Positions 14,472 through 25,383 of a stretch of 64,000 bases of DNA are shown one piece after another. The DNA is taken from the NCBI RefSeq assembly GCF_964340395.1, contig NC_135551.1, forward strand, positions 952,501 through 1,016,500. The letters run 5' to 3'. The notes below the pieces were generated by a model. It had not been told where the DNA came from and ran no database searches. It worked only from the letters and a program-made list of their open reading frames with translations. The first letter of the stretch is position 1; the number at the start of each line of letters is the position of its first letter. Position numbers and translations under genes: made by a program. This DNA is from Glandiceps talaboti. Taxonomy: Eukaryota; Hemichordata; Enteropneusta; Spengelidae.

Positions 14472-14516
<45 letters not shown>
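14458..14516. repeat. Microsatellite (TCTG)n(TG)n in F1 head
   Basis: Four TCTG units followed by about 20 TG units. The same compound repeat occurs at the same place in the other full F1 copies (about 16666-16740, 31042-31089 and 32813-32873, and inverted at 19279-19392), so it is a built-in part of the element. Confidence 0.9.
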
Positions 14517-14519
<3 letters not shown>

Positions 14520-14895
14520 CAACTTATAGTCAAAAACCGCTGAACCGATTGCCATGATATTTGATGGGGCCATTACCTTGGGTGTCTAGTTGGGAAATTG
14601 TTCAAATCAAAATGATCGCATCACAGGTGTGTGATTTGAGTCAAAAAATGTGATTTTTGGTCAAAAACCTTAAACTCAGAAACTACTGGGCAGATTGGTG
14701 TGAAATTAGGTGGGAACATTCTTAAGGGGGTGTAAAGTAAGATTTGTTCATGACATGATGATTCCATCACTGATATGCAAATTAGGGCTAAAATGTATCT
14801 TTTTGGTTAAAAATCTATAATTCCAAAACTACTGAGCAAATTGGGCTGAAATTTAATGGAATGCATCTAGGGATGTATGGACGAAGAAATATTAA

Positions 14896-15241
14896 AGTGG
14901 CCATATGGATGAGAATTTGGTATTTATTTTGGATTTTTATTTGATAAAACAGCTTCACTATGTTTTTCTACTTGAAAAAATAATGCGAAAGAACATATAC
15001 AAAGTCCATGTTCATAACTTAATGCATTGCAAAATGATGCAAAAAGCGTAAAAAGTTTGTTATTGTACGTACAATAACAAACATTTCACACATTGTTTAA
15101 TGTTTTGCCGTTTATTGAGATGTGAACATAGACTTGGTATATGTTATTTCGCATTATTTTTTCAAGTAGAAAAACATAGTGAAGCTGTTTTATCAAACAA
15201 AAATCCAAAATAAATACCAAATTCTCATCCATATGGCCACT
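14896..15241. mobile_element. Palindromic MITE with TTAA target duplication
   Basis: The element is 346 bp with two arms of exactly 173 bp that meet at 15068/15069 within GTTTGTTATTGTAC-GTACAATAACAAAC. The outer ends are AGTGGCCATATGGATGAG and its reverse complement. The outer 110 or so bases of the arms match almost perfectly; the part next to the centre has diverged. TTAA flanks it on both sides (14892-14895 and 15242-15245). A related F1 copy at 17096 reads GAAATATTAAGCATAC without the insert and so shows the empty site. TTAA duplication is typical of piggyBac and Kolobok transposons, so one of these probably moves it. Confidence 0.88.
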
Positions 15242-15447
15242 TTAAGCATACCATGATTCCATGACTGATATGCAAATTAGGTGTCGGAAACTAGCAACAA
15301 GACCACGCCCATAGCAACAGCCAAATGATAGCATATAAAGATAGCAACATGGTTGGATAGGCAACTGGATAGTCATTCAGCATTCACTTATTGTTAGCAT
15401 GGACTACCATATGGATAAACATTTTTAAACACTGTACAGTTGTGCTA

Positions 15448-15945
15448 CAACACCATTGGTGAAATGCACCATAATTTGATTGGTTTATAGTTAAAATTGG
15501 TGAAATGCACCATAATGTGATTGGTTTATAGTTAAAATTGGTGAAATGCACCATAATGTGATTGTTTTATAGTTAAAATTGGTGAAATGCACCATAATAT
15601 GATTGTTTTATAGTTAAAATTGGTGAAATGCACCATAATATGATTGTTTTATAGTTAAAATTGGTGAAATGCACCATAATGTGATTGGTTTATAGTTAAA
15701 ATTGGTGAAATGCACCATAATGTGATTGGTTTATAGTTAAAATTGGTGAAATGCACCATAATATGATTGTTTTATAGTTAAAATTGGTGAAATGCACCAT
15801 AATGTGATTGGTTTATAGTTAAAATTGATGAAATGCACCATAATGTGATTGGTTTATAGTTAAAATTGGTGAAATGCACCATAATGTGATTGGTTTATAG
15901 TTAAAATTGGTGAAATGCACCATAATGTGATTGGTTTATCATGCA
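15448..15945 (+). repeat. 41-bp minisatellite, about 12 copies
   Basis: The unit is ATTGGTGAAATGCACC - ATAATGTGATTGG - TTTATAGTTAAA, 41 bp, with a few G/A and G/T variants (TGATTGG or TGATTGT). It starts directly at the 3' end of the F1 element: the first copy begins in the element's own terminal ACACCATTGG. Past 15945 the motif TGATTGGTTTA recurs irregularly to about 16190 with TGTGATG repeats. Confidence 0.95.
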
Positions 15946-16194
15946 AATTTGATAAGCAGCTACATTATAATGTAATTGGTTTATAAGAAACAAGTGATGG
16001 ATATGTGTTATGATGTGATGCGATGTGATGTGATGGGATGTGATGGGATGTGATTTGATTTGATTGGTTTACAAGGTGTATTTGAGATGCATAGTGATTT
16101 GATTGGTCTACAGGAAAGATTTTGATATGCATTGTTTTGATTGGTTTACAAGACTGACATATTTGATATGCATTGTGATTTGATTGGTCTATAG

Positions 16195-16339
16195 GAAAGA
16201 TTTGTCTGGTGGTCATGGTGATTATCCTGGTAATTACAAATGCAGATCTGAGGCCGATATAAGCCAACTTAGTGGGAATTATCCAAGTCATGCTAATCCA
16301 AGGATTATTTTTATTTCATCAAGAATACCTGCAGCAGAG
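16195..16339 (+). CDS. Host gene exon, start of DUF4347-like domain
   Basis: An internal exon with acceptor TGGTCTATAG and donor GTTAGT. It is 145 bp; its first base completes an Arg codon begun by the exon at 11881, and it ends in phase 0. The protein segment is Gly/Asn-rich first and ends with a hydrophobic strand, PRIIFISSRIP, that looks like the first beta-strand of the DUF4347 domain (IVFVDS in bacterial members). Its place in the gene is supported by phase on both sides. The exon sits in intron sequence full of F1 repeats, but its own sequence occurs only once in the window. Confidence 0.82.
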
Positions 16340-16611
16340 GTTAGTACTGGCCGGTCAGGTTTGAATACAGGTATTTAGGCAATGGTTGAGTATATAATAT
16401 GTCCATGTATCTTACAACTGAGGTTGTCAATGTTTTCATGTTACAGTGGCAATTGATTTTCTCAGACATGTAGTATGCCGTTTCATTTATATCATGCACA
16501 TAGGTGACATATCGTGTGGAACATATGCATGTCACTTTGTTTTGCGAAATATGCAAATTTTACCAAATGGCAGCTATATTTGGATTTCTAAATCAGTAAT
16601 ATCTATATGAA

Positions 16612-16661
16612 CTCACTATGAACTTAGGTTCAGTACTGTAGTGCTATAGGGATCGCCCGGC

Positions 16662-16699
<38 letters not shown>

Positions 16700-18090
16700 G
16701 TGCGTGTGTGTGTGTGTATGTGTGTGTGTGTGTGTGTGTAAACAACTTAAAGTCAAAAAATGCTGAACCGATTGCCATGATATTTGGTGGGTTCATTATC
16801 TTGGGTGTTTAGTTAGGAAATTGTTCAAATAAAAAGGATCTTACCACCGGTATGTGATTTGGGTCAAAAAATGTGATTTTTTGGTCAAAAAACTACTGGG
16901 TAGATTGGGCTGAAATTTGGGTGAAACATTCTTCAGGGTGGTTTTAGTAAGAATTGTTCATGATACGATGGTCCCATGAGTGATATGCAAATTAGGGCTA
17001 AAAGTGTGTCTTTTTGGTAAAAAATCTATAATTCCAAAACCAATGAGCAGATTGGGCTGAAATGTAATGGGAATGTATCTAGGGATGTATGGATGAAGAA
17101 ATATTAAGCATACAATGATTCCATAAGTGATATGCAAATTAGGTGTAAAAATGTTCATTTTTGGTCAAAAACTTATATCTCAAAAAGCACTTGGTCAATG
17201 AGTCTGAAACTTGGTGAGATGTTTCTGGATGTGTTATTCTGCAGATTTTCTCGAAAACGTTTTGATAACAGCCAAATAATCATATTGCAAAAATAACAAC
17301 ATGAATAGAAAAATAGACATATGAATAAACATTAAAAAAATGTATGGATATATGCCTAGCAACAAGACCACGCCCATAGCAACAGCCAAATAATCATGTA
17401 TATTGCAAAGATAACAGGAATCGGAAGACAAATGAATAAACATTCAAAAAATGTATGCAAATGTGCCTAGCAACAAGACCACGCCCATAGCAACAGCCAA
17501 ATGATCACATATATTGCAAAGATAACGGGGATTGATAGACAATTGAATAAACATTAAAAAATGTATGTAGATTTGCCTAGCAACAAGACCACGTCCTTAG
17601 CAACAGCCAAATAATCATGTATACTGCAAAAAGTAGCAAGAATTGAAAGGCAAATGACTAAACATTAAAAAAATGTATTCAAATGTGCCTAGCAACAAGA
17701 CCGTGCCCATAGCAACAGTCAAATGATCACATATATTGTGAAGATAACGAGGATTAATAGACAAATTAATAAATTTTCAAAAATGTCTGTAAATATGCCT
17801 AGCAACAAGACCACGCCCATAGCAACAGCCAAATGATCACGTATATTGCAAAGATAATACACAATGAACAAAAACATTCAAAAATGTATGCAAATATATT
17901 TAACAACATGATCACATCCATAGCAACAGCCAACTGATCGCATATATCACAAAGATAGCAACATGGTTGGATAGGCATCTGGAAAGTCATTCAGCAAATG
18001 AACACCAATTGTTAGCATGGACTAGCATATGGATAAATATTTTTTAAAAATGTACAGTTGTGGTACAACACCATTGGCGGTATTTTTGAA
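16612..18090 (+). mobile_element. F1 element with five 110-bp core repeats
   Basis: The head foldback is partly eroded (GGTTCAGTACTGTAGTGCTA), then (TCTG)n with TG repeats from 16666, then the conserved body with CCGATTGCCATGATATTTGG. From 17354 to about 17900 there are five tandem units of 110-112 bp beginning GCCTAGCAACAAGACCACGC, at 17354, 17465, 17575, 17687 and 17797, plus a decayed sixth. The 3' end is ACAGTTGTGGTACAACACC near 18053, then CATTGGCGGTATTTTT. This is the most complete example of the element's core. No open reading frame of note. Confidence 0.75.
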
Positions 18091-18774
18091 GATTTAAAGT
18101 TGTAACCAAAACAAAATGTTCATACTTAATTTCCATCATAATAATCCAGCCATCCTATGTTGGAAGTGTACAAGACAAGTATAGCAACATCCTAATCAAA
18201 CTTTAAAGGGATGTGTCTACAAGGTTTTGTACTTCTTTGATTTTTAAAATCAATTTGGAACCAAGTCATACCAATGCAACAGGTTTAACTTTCTTGGTTA
18301 TTCGTTATTGTAATTAAATGCCAGCTACATTCAATTTATAGGTGATGAGACAGCTGTCTTACAACATCAAATGGAAATTCATTTGTGTTGGTAAACCATA
18401 GTATTCTATTTGAACTTTTGTTCCAAACACAACTTTGAAAATTTACCTGAAATTTTTGACTGCACACTTCAGTCTTTGTCAACAGATTCACCCGCTATTC
18501 AGTACACGTGACCTCTGCGGTCATGTGAGCCTAATAAGGGGTCATAGGTGCCTGGAAGTTTATATCACTCTCTGGTCTTACAACATATTACATAATCAAG
18601 TCATAAACCAAGCTGGCATGCTACACACTTTACCACCAGAGGAGATAGTAAAAGTAATCGTTATAGCTAATTAAAAATGTACTGTTCTCACTGTCTCAGC
18701 TAACGAGGACAAATCTACACATTCTCAACAAAGTTAAGCTCAATCTACTGGGTAATTTCAAAGTTGAAGATTTT
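18091..18774. other. Intron sequence, nothing recognised
   Basis: AT-rich intron sequence between two F1 copies, within the intron between the exons at 16195 and 20732. I see no repeat, RNA gene or exon in it. Confidence 0.6.
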
Positions 18775-19278
18775 TGTAGAAAAGCAATGATATAGAATAA
18801 CAAACATCTCACCAAGTTTCAGACTCTTTCACCAAGTACTTTTTGAGATATAAGTTTTTGACCAAAATCCACATCTTTACACCTAAATTCCATATCACTG
18901 ATGAGATCATTATGTGCTTAATATTTTATTTCATCTATACACCCCAAGATGCATCCCTATTAAATTTTAGTCCAATCTGCCCTGTAGTTTTGGAGTTAAA
19001 GACTTTTGACCAAAAAGATACATTTATAGCCCTAATTTGCATATAGCTGATGGGATCATCATGTTGTGAACAATTCTAAATCAAAACACCAAATTTGACA
19101 CCGATTTGCCCTGTAGTTTTTGAGTTTAAGTTTTTTGATCAAAAATCACATTTTTTGACCTAAATCACACACCGGTGGTAAGATCATTTTGATTTGAACA
19201 ATTTCCCAACTAGATACCCAAGGTAATATACCCATCAAATATCATGGTAATCATTCTGGCAGTTTTTGACTTTAAGTT

Positions 19279-19330
<52 letters not shown>

Positions 19331-19336
19331 CCACAC

Positions 19337-19381
<45 letters not shown>

Positions 19382-19442
19382 GACAGACAGACACTTAGCG
19401 ATGCCTATAGCACTACTGAACCATATCAGTTCAGTTGTGCTA
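18775..19442 (-). mobile_element. F1 element, minus strand, 3' part lost
   Basis: Read on the minus strand it starts at 19442 with TAGCACAACTGAAC, then the foldback partner GGTTCAGTAGTGCTATAG, TGTCTGTCTG and a long TG run (plus-strand CA run at 19279-19380), then the usual body with CCATGATATTTGATGG and GCAAATTAGGG down to about 18775. The core tandem repeats and 3' end are missing. It lies head to head with the next copy. Confidence 0.7.
19279..19392. repeat. (CA)n / (CAGA)n microsatellite
   Basis: About 50 CA units with a few substitutions, ending in CAGACAGACAGA. It is the microsatellite of the minus-strand F1 copy. Open frames of His/Thr or Cys/Val repeats across it are products of the repeat, not genes. 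Confidence 0.95.
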
Positions 19443-19449
19443 AAAAAAC

Positions 19450-20362
19450 CATTTGTCATGATATTTGATAATTAACTTGGGTACCTAATTGGGAAATTGT
19501 TCAAATCAAAATGATCTTACCACCAGTGTGTGATTTGGGTTTTAAAAAAATGTGATTCTTGGTCAAAAATCTTAAACTAAACAATTGTGTGAAATTTGGT
19601 GCGAATGTTCTTAGGGGTGGGTGTGTAGATTAAGAATTGTTCATGACATGATGATCCCATCAGTGATATGTAAATTAGGGGTAAAAATGTGTCTGTTTGG
19701 TCAAAAACTTATAATTCAAAAACTATTTAGCAGATTGGGCAGAAATTTGGTTGGAACGTTCTTAGTGGTGTTTTGATGAAAAATTGTTCATAACATGATG
19801 ACCATCAGTGATATGGAAATTAGGTCTAAAATGTTTCTTGTGGGTGAAAAATCTATAATTCCAAAACTACCCAGCAGATTGGACTGAAATTTAATGAGGA
19901 TGTATTTAGGGATGTGGAGATGAAGCTGTATTCAAAATGTGATGATCCCATCAGCGATATGCAAATTAGGTCTAAAAATGTCAGTTTTGGTCCAAAACTT
20001 ATATCTTGAAACTGCATGGTGAATGGGTTGAAACTTGGTGGGGATGTTTCTGGACATGTTATGCTGCAGTTATAGCTGAAAACATTTTGATATAAGTGGC
20101 CCTAGCAACCATGACCACGCCCTTAGCAACAGTGCTATGACTCTGCATATTACAAAGATAAAAACAGGGATGGGTAAGTAAGTGAATACAGATGAAAAAA
20201 TGTATGCAAACATGCCTAGCAACAGGGCCGTGCCCACCCATATCAACAGCTAAATGATGGTTTATATTGTAAAGATGGAAAGTGGGAAGGGCAGGCAAGT
20301 TAATAAAGATTCCACAAATGTATGCAAATATGTCGAAAACAGTTGTGCTGCAATGCCATTGG
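19450..20362 (+). mobile_element. F1 element, plus strand, headless
   Basis: It lacks the foldback head and microsatellite but carries the body (CATGATATTTGATAATTAAC near 19458, ATATGCAAATTAGGTC near 19957), two decayed core units (CCTAGCAACCATGACCACGC near 20100; CCTAGCAACAGGGCC near 20215) and the 3' end CAGTTGTGCTGCAATGCC at 20339. It starts within ten bases of the head of the minus-strand copy. Confidence 0.7.
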
Positions 20363-20731
20363 CATTATTTTCAATGTATGGTAGCCATAAATCAATATTT
20401 ATTGTATTACTCAAAGCTATGTTACATAGACTTCTATCAAATGACTACCCTTACATAATTAGATGTGAGTTTTTGATTAAGACATTGACTTTTGACCTTA
20501 ACCTTGACCTTTAGGGTCATTTTACATATCGCATGCACTTAATGGTGATCTTTTAGTCACACACAAGTAAACTACATGGGGGGGGGGTCTGTCTTCAATG
20601 AAGGCTTGTTATCTAAGAGATACAAGACCAATTTTTACAGTTGTCACACCATCCACTGGTTGAATCAAGTGAGTATTGTTGTATTATAATATTGCATGCA
20701 AAGTAAACTCTCACATTTTGACCTTTATTAG
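20363..20731. other. Intron sequence before exon at 20732
   Basis: Includes a G-run at 20579-20587 and a short cluster of TGACCTT words at about 20488-20518 (TTGACCTT, TTGACCTT, GGGTCA). These resemble nuclear-receptor half-sites, but such words are common in repeats and I claim no function. Confidence 0.4.
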
Positions 20732-20847
20732 CTGGTATTGGATGCAGTATTATTTGGAGTTATTCCAATAGTGTATGAATATGAAGGCACAACACTGGAA
20801 TCATTACTTCAACAACTTGAAGAGATCCTGGCTGGTAGACAAGCCAA
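20732..20847 (+). CDS. Host gene exon, DUF4347-like domain
   Basis: An internal exon with acceptor CCTTTATTAG and donor GTAAGT. It is 116 bp, starts in phase 0 as required by the exon at 16195, and leaves two bases (AA) for the next exon. The segment has a hydrophobic strand followed by a polar, Leu-rich helix ending LEEILAGRQA. In bacterial DUF4347 domains the same order is seen: a strand such as TEVIVLD, then a helix ending in ALAGR. This makes the family assignment plausible. Confidence 0.85.
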
Positions 20848-21100
20848 GTAAGTCAAATACTGACATAACATGATGGGTATAAAAGGAAGAATGCATCTTA
20901 GAGACCAATATATTTGAAAATCAAAGTAGCTTCAATCAGCCAATACTTTGCCATATGACAGTTTGTTCCCCAGTTATTTTTGAAATCATCACTAAATCTG
21001 ATCCCTCACCACCCTTTATACTTTCATGGAAATCAGTTAATTTCCCAAAGAGTTACCACAGTATTTTGCAGAAAATTTGAAATATATATTGAGATCATTT

Positions 21101-21896
21101 TAGCACAACTAAAGTGATGTTCAATAGTGCTATAGGCATGGTGAAGTGTGTGTCTGTGTGTTTGTGAGTGTGAACAACTTAAAGTCAAAAACTGCCAACC
21201 GATTGGCTTGGTATTTGGTTGAAATATTACCTAGGGTATACAGATGGAAAATTGTTGAAATCGAAATGATCGCATCAGAGATGAACATTTTGGGTAAAAA
21301 AAACAATGATTTTTGTGAAAAAAACCAAACTCAAACTAAGCTACAGGGCAGATTGTTCTGAAATTTGGTGTCAAATTTCTTAGGGATGTGTACATTAAGA
21401 ATTATTCATGACATCAGTGATATGCAAATTAGGTCTAAAAATGTGTCTTTGGTCAAAAAAGTGTAATTCCGAACCTGCAGAGCAGATTGGGCTGAAGTAT
21501 AATGGGGATGTGTAGTAGATGAAGGTGTAGTCTCAATATGATTTGGTGCGGATGTTTCTGGGGGTGTTATTCTGCATAATTATACTGTTCAAAATATTTT
21601 GATACAACTGACCCTAGCAACTATGACCACACCCTCAGTAACAGTCAATGATATTACAAAGATAACAGGGATTAATAGGTAAGTGGATAAACATTCAAAA
21701 AGTGTATGCAAATATGCCTAGCAACAAGATCTTAAGACCATACCCATAGTAACAACCAAATGATGTTGTATTGCAAGGATAACAACAGAGATTAATATAC
21801 AAGTGTATAGACATTCCAAAATTGGATATACAAAGTGTATATACCTAGCAAGAAGACCATGCCAAATGACATTGTACATGTATATTGCAAACTTAA

Positions 21897-21956
<60 letters not shown>

Positions 21957-22133
21957 AGCGATGGTTATGCAAGTGGATAAACATCCAAAAAGTAAATGCA
22001 CATATGCCTAGCAACAAGACCACACCTAAAACAACATTGAAATGGTGATGTATATGGCAAAAATAATGTTGATGGATTGGCATGTGAATAAACATTTGTT
22101 TGAAAAATCATTGCAAACCTTACAGCTGTGCTA
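21101..22133 (+). mobile_element. F1 element, divergent copy
   Basis: The head is TAGCACAACTAAAG with its foldback partner TTCAATAGTGCTATAGGC. The microsatellite is short (TGTGTGTCTGTGTG). The body keeps ATATGCAAATTAGGTC. Core-like units with CCTAGCAACAAGA occur at about 21717, 21843 (decayed) and 22007. The 3' end is CAGCTGTGCTA at 22123-22133. It is the most diverged full-length copy in the window and contains an (ATG)n microsatellite. Confidence 0.65.
21897..21957. repeat. (GAT)n trinucleotide microsatellite
   Basis: About 20 uninterrupted GAT/ATG units inside the F1 copy. His-run and Ile-run open frames on the minus strand come from this repeat. Confidence 0.95.
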
Positions 22134-22283
22134 CCTTTTCATCTATGTTTCTCTGTTTGAAAGTATAGTATGGTGATAGGTTTCAATTTACTTGAACAAG
22201 GAACCAAATTACTGAGTCGTTTACTTCATGTTTTTATTGATTATTTGTTTATCTATCTATTTATTTACTTATTGCTTCATTAG

Positions 22284-22465
22284 GAGTATTGGTGTATTTA
22301 TGGATGGGTCACCAGTGGAAATTAAGTTAGTGCAGTATTACACAACTACTCTGAAAACCATTGAAAATGATGAAATTCGCAAATTTTGGGAGACACTGTG
22401 CAGCAACATTTTACCTGCTGGTTCTGGTGGACATGTAGATATTTTCCTCCCTCTAGCAGCAAGTG
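22284..22465 (+). CDS. Host gene exon, centre of DUF4347-like domain
   Basis: An internal exon with acceptor TTGCTTCATTAG and donor GTAAGT. It is 182 bp; its first base completes a Lys codon and it leaves one base (G). The segment starts SIGVFMDGSPVEIKL. Bacterial DUF4347 domains have IHIISHGSPGSLQL here, so the GSP turn is kept while the preceding His is replaced by Asp. It then has a polar helical stretch and ends DIFLPLAAS, where the family has ILLYGCNVAAG; the Cys is absent. If DUF4347 is a relative of clan CD (caspase-like) peptidases, as its HG and C positions suggest, this copy would be inactive as an enzyme. That last step is inference. Confidence 0.87.
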
Positions 22466-22905
22466 GTAAGTAACTTCTCCAACATATCATCCTGTCAAAG
22501 TATTTGGTGGTAAATAACATTGTTCTGTTTCCGGAAAAATACTCACCTAAATATTCTTACAATAGGATTTGCTTGCAATTCCCGATGCTTTTCCAATAAA
22601 ACTTTATTAACCCACCTCCTCCTCCTACAATTACTGCCCGCAACGTTGGAAGACCAGTTTTTTTTTTTTGAACACAGTGTGAAACACGTAGTGTTATCTA
22701 GTGTACCAGAAACCCAGTGTTTTTCCCCTGCTGATCAGTGAATTCTTGTGGTTTACGGTTTTGTTCACAATATATTGTCTAGCAACCGTTTTGTAAATCT
22801 TTTTGCTGATTTTTCTTCACTTTCTCTGTGACTTTCTAGATCGTGGTAGTGTTGGCGGTTTTATTACCCGCCTTGCTTATATACCGTTTATTGATACATT
22901 GTTTT
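22466..22905. other. Intron sequence, nothing recognised
   Basis: Intron following the exon at 22284. It has a T9 run near 22660 and no feature that I can identify. Confidence 0.5.
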
Positions 22906-25322
22906 TTAGCTCCGCTGTCAGCGAAAGCTGAAAGCGTAGCTTTAGGTATAGGTTGTATAGAGTATAGAGAGTAGAGTGAATCATAGGTGTCCGTCAAACT
23001 TTCATATTTTCATTATTTTCTCTGAAAGTGACAGTCAGAATTCTTAGATATTTGGTGTGCATGTTCCCTGGGGGGAGGCTATTCAGCTTTGTTCATGCCA
23101 AGTTGATCTGTGCCATTTTCAATTTTTTATGATTTTTTTTCATAAAATGTCATTTTCATCATCTCCGTGGAAACTTCTTGTTAGATTGCTTTGATATCTG
23201 GTGTGTTGATGCGCAGGGGGTAGCTTACTCAGGTTTGTTAATTTCAAGTCAGCACATCTTCATTTTTATTTTTTATGATTTTTTTTTTGTAATTTGAAAA
23301 AAAAATGAATATGTTAATGAGTATTATGACCGATGCCATATTGGAAATCAGTCGACGAGACTTTAAGTAAACTGCCACTTTTCAAAAGACACTATTGACG
23401 TCAAACAAGCAATGTAATATGTGCTATAGTCATAATTCTACGCATTGGGCGCCCAAATGCATGAAGTGACAAGCGTTTATTCAAAACAGGGTTGTAAACT
23501 TCAAATCCAAATTCTGCACCCCTTCTACATAATCAGCCAGTCCGCAACATCCTTATTTGCATACTCTATCCTGATTCGACCAGAAGCTGAAGCTGACCTC
23601 ATTTGACCGGGTGATTTTCCACAGCAAGTAACACAGGACGTTCTTGGTACTCACTAAAATCACACTTCAGACCCACTATAAAAATGTGATGTTTTCAGAT
23701 AACATGTAACTTGTGATTAATTCTATATTGTCGTGCAATTTGGAGTGACAGTGAACCAGAATTAAGACAACTTGCGTAAGGAAGGCATGCCTAGGCATGC
23801 GGTTGAAGTTATGCAAGAGCAGTCGAACTGTGGACTGTGAATCAACCAAACTTTGTTTATTGGCCGACAGTCACATGTAAAGTTAAACGACATGAACGTG
23901 TCTTGCCATTTCCAAAATGCAAATATTTGGCAAGTAAAAATAATTAAAATAATTACAACTTTAATTTGGCTTCAGACTTTGCATTACGTTTTGCGTATCT
24001 TTCCCCGTTTTACATGTAAATCCGAAAAGGTTCTCTCTCGTCATGTCATCAGTGATCATACCGCTGCTTTGAGTACGAGCGAAGTGAGGCATGTTGAGGT
24101 ATTTTGTTGAGAATTATGAATATTGCGAAATGTCAAGTACAAGGTTTAAATACAATGGAATGATTAAAAAAATGGCCGAGTCTGCTGACAGGCGCCGGTC
24201 ACAAGAAACACTGTAAATTAAAATATCAGACGATGTATGTATTAATCGCCATCTTTCTTAGTTTCCGTACGGCGACAATCCCAGGTACCCGGATGCACGA
24301 GGGACTAACCCGGAAGCAAGTCGTTGTCAGCCATACGTTACAGTGGTAACATCGTCCGAGAAATCGCTGTGTTCAGAGTGTCATTATTCACAGAATTGTT
24401 GTTTTCGAGTGAAAATGCGTCTTGAATTGTATAACTCTAACAAATGAAGACATGTCAAGTTATATTTTGAAAGTTGTATCGCTAGTTTGAGACGATTTTC
24501 TCACGTACTATAGTACTACCGAGGCTTACTTGGACTTGGACTTGGACCTTACTCCAGTTCATCGGGAAGTTTAGCCAGTCCGATAATTCTTTCTGGTTTA
24601 GTTTACAACACTTTTGATCACGCAGATTTTGTTGTTGTGATGAAAAGAAATTAAAAAAAGATCACTTCAACCATTTCGTTGTGTTTTCTTTATGAAAGGT
24701 AATAGAACATGAACGAGTGTTACCACCACTGTAACGTATGGCTGAGAATGACTCTCTTTCGGGTACTTGGCGGGGATTGTCGCCGGCGCGCCGTCCGGAA
24801 ACTAAGATGGCGATTAATACATTTCTTCCCTATATATATCTACTACAACTTGTACAAATTGAATGTTGTTGACTTGGTAAATTTGTTAGAAAATTGAAAT
24901 TCAAATTGCCTCAGAATTATTTTAGATCCCTAGTTTATTTCATTCATCATTAAAATTTTCCAGGGTTAAAGCTGTAAGACACTGGAATTATTTATAGCCA
25001 ACCTCAAATTCCTCTTATTTTTCTTTTTCTTGTGTGCATTTCCCAGTCATTTTTTTTCTGAGATTTTGTGCAATTTTTCATAACAGTAGATTTTTGTTAT
25101 AAAAATGGTGACTATGGTATAAAAGTACAATACATTACCAACTTCTGTGTAAAATGTGTTTTATAGTGAGACATCATATGAACCACCAACCACTTTATTG
25201 CATCGCTAAAACAAAACTGCATAGTGAAGAGCTGAAGAACTGAACCACTTCTACATGTCACCAAAATAAAAAATAAAATAAAAAAAAAACAGCGGAGCTA
25301 TTCTGACCGATAGGTCGCTTGT
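22906..25322 (+). mobile_element. F2 element, foldback-headed, non-autonomous
   Basis: The head TTTTTTAGCTCCGCTG, with partner CAGCGAAAGCT, is an eroded form of the cleaner foldback at 35568 (AGCTCCACTGTCAGCGGAGC). The 3' end reads CAGCGGAGCTATTCTGACC at about 25290, then GATAGGTCGCTTGTTT, where GACC and GGTC can form a small terminal hairpin. This is the F1 design with other sequence. The body has weakly repeated segments (TTAGATATTTGGTGTGCATG and TTTGATATCTGGTGTG near 23043 and 23190). No protein is encoded. A foldback element lies inside at 24231-24835. Confidence 0.6.
24231..24835. mobile_element. Foldback element with about 110-bp inverted arms
   Basis: The left arm, about 24236-24355, begins TGTATTAATCGCCATCTT and includes CGGCGACAATCCC and CAGCCATACGTTACAGTGG. 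The right arm, about 24719-24830, is its reverse complement with small gaps. The spacer is about 370 bp and contains TTGGACTTGGACTTGGAC. No open reading frame. It is nested in the F2 element. A target duplication is not clear. Confidence 0.75.
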
Positions 25323-25383
25323 TTATTTCTGCCTATCATCATGCCTATTAAAGGGTAAGAAAAAAGGGGATTGTGGTCATTCT

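Larger units (their letters stand above)
14412..15460 (+). mobile_element. F1 element (Helentron/pearl-like), with nested TTAA element
   Basis: The head is a foldback: TAGCACAACTGAAC pairs with GTTCAGTAGTGCTA, followed by ATAGGGATCGCC. Then come a (TCTG)n(TG)n microsatellite and a conserved body containing GAACCGATTGCCATGATATT and ATATGCAAATTAGG. The 3' end is ACAGTTGTGCTACAACACC, in which GTTGT and ACAAC can form a hairpin. No protein is encoded, so it is non-autonomous. Oyster pearl elements and Helentron-associated elements share this plan of foldback head, microsatellite and tandem core; assignment to Helentrons is inference. A 346-bp palindromic element sits inside at 14896-15241. Confidence 0.7.

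Noticed and set aside
19235-19475. His/Thr-rich and Cys/Val-rich frames
   Set aside because: They are translations of the CA/TG microsatellite in an F1 element.
20486-20518. Nuclear-receptor binding site (TGACCTT repeats)
   Set aside because: Such words are frequent in invertebrate repeats and there is no promoter or conserved context here.
21718-22095. Poly-His frame on the minus strand
   Set aside because: It comes from the (GAT)n microsatellite and F1 body sequence.
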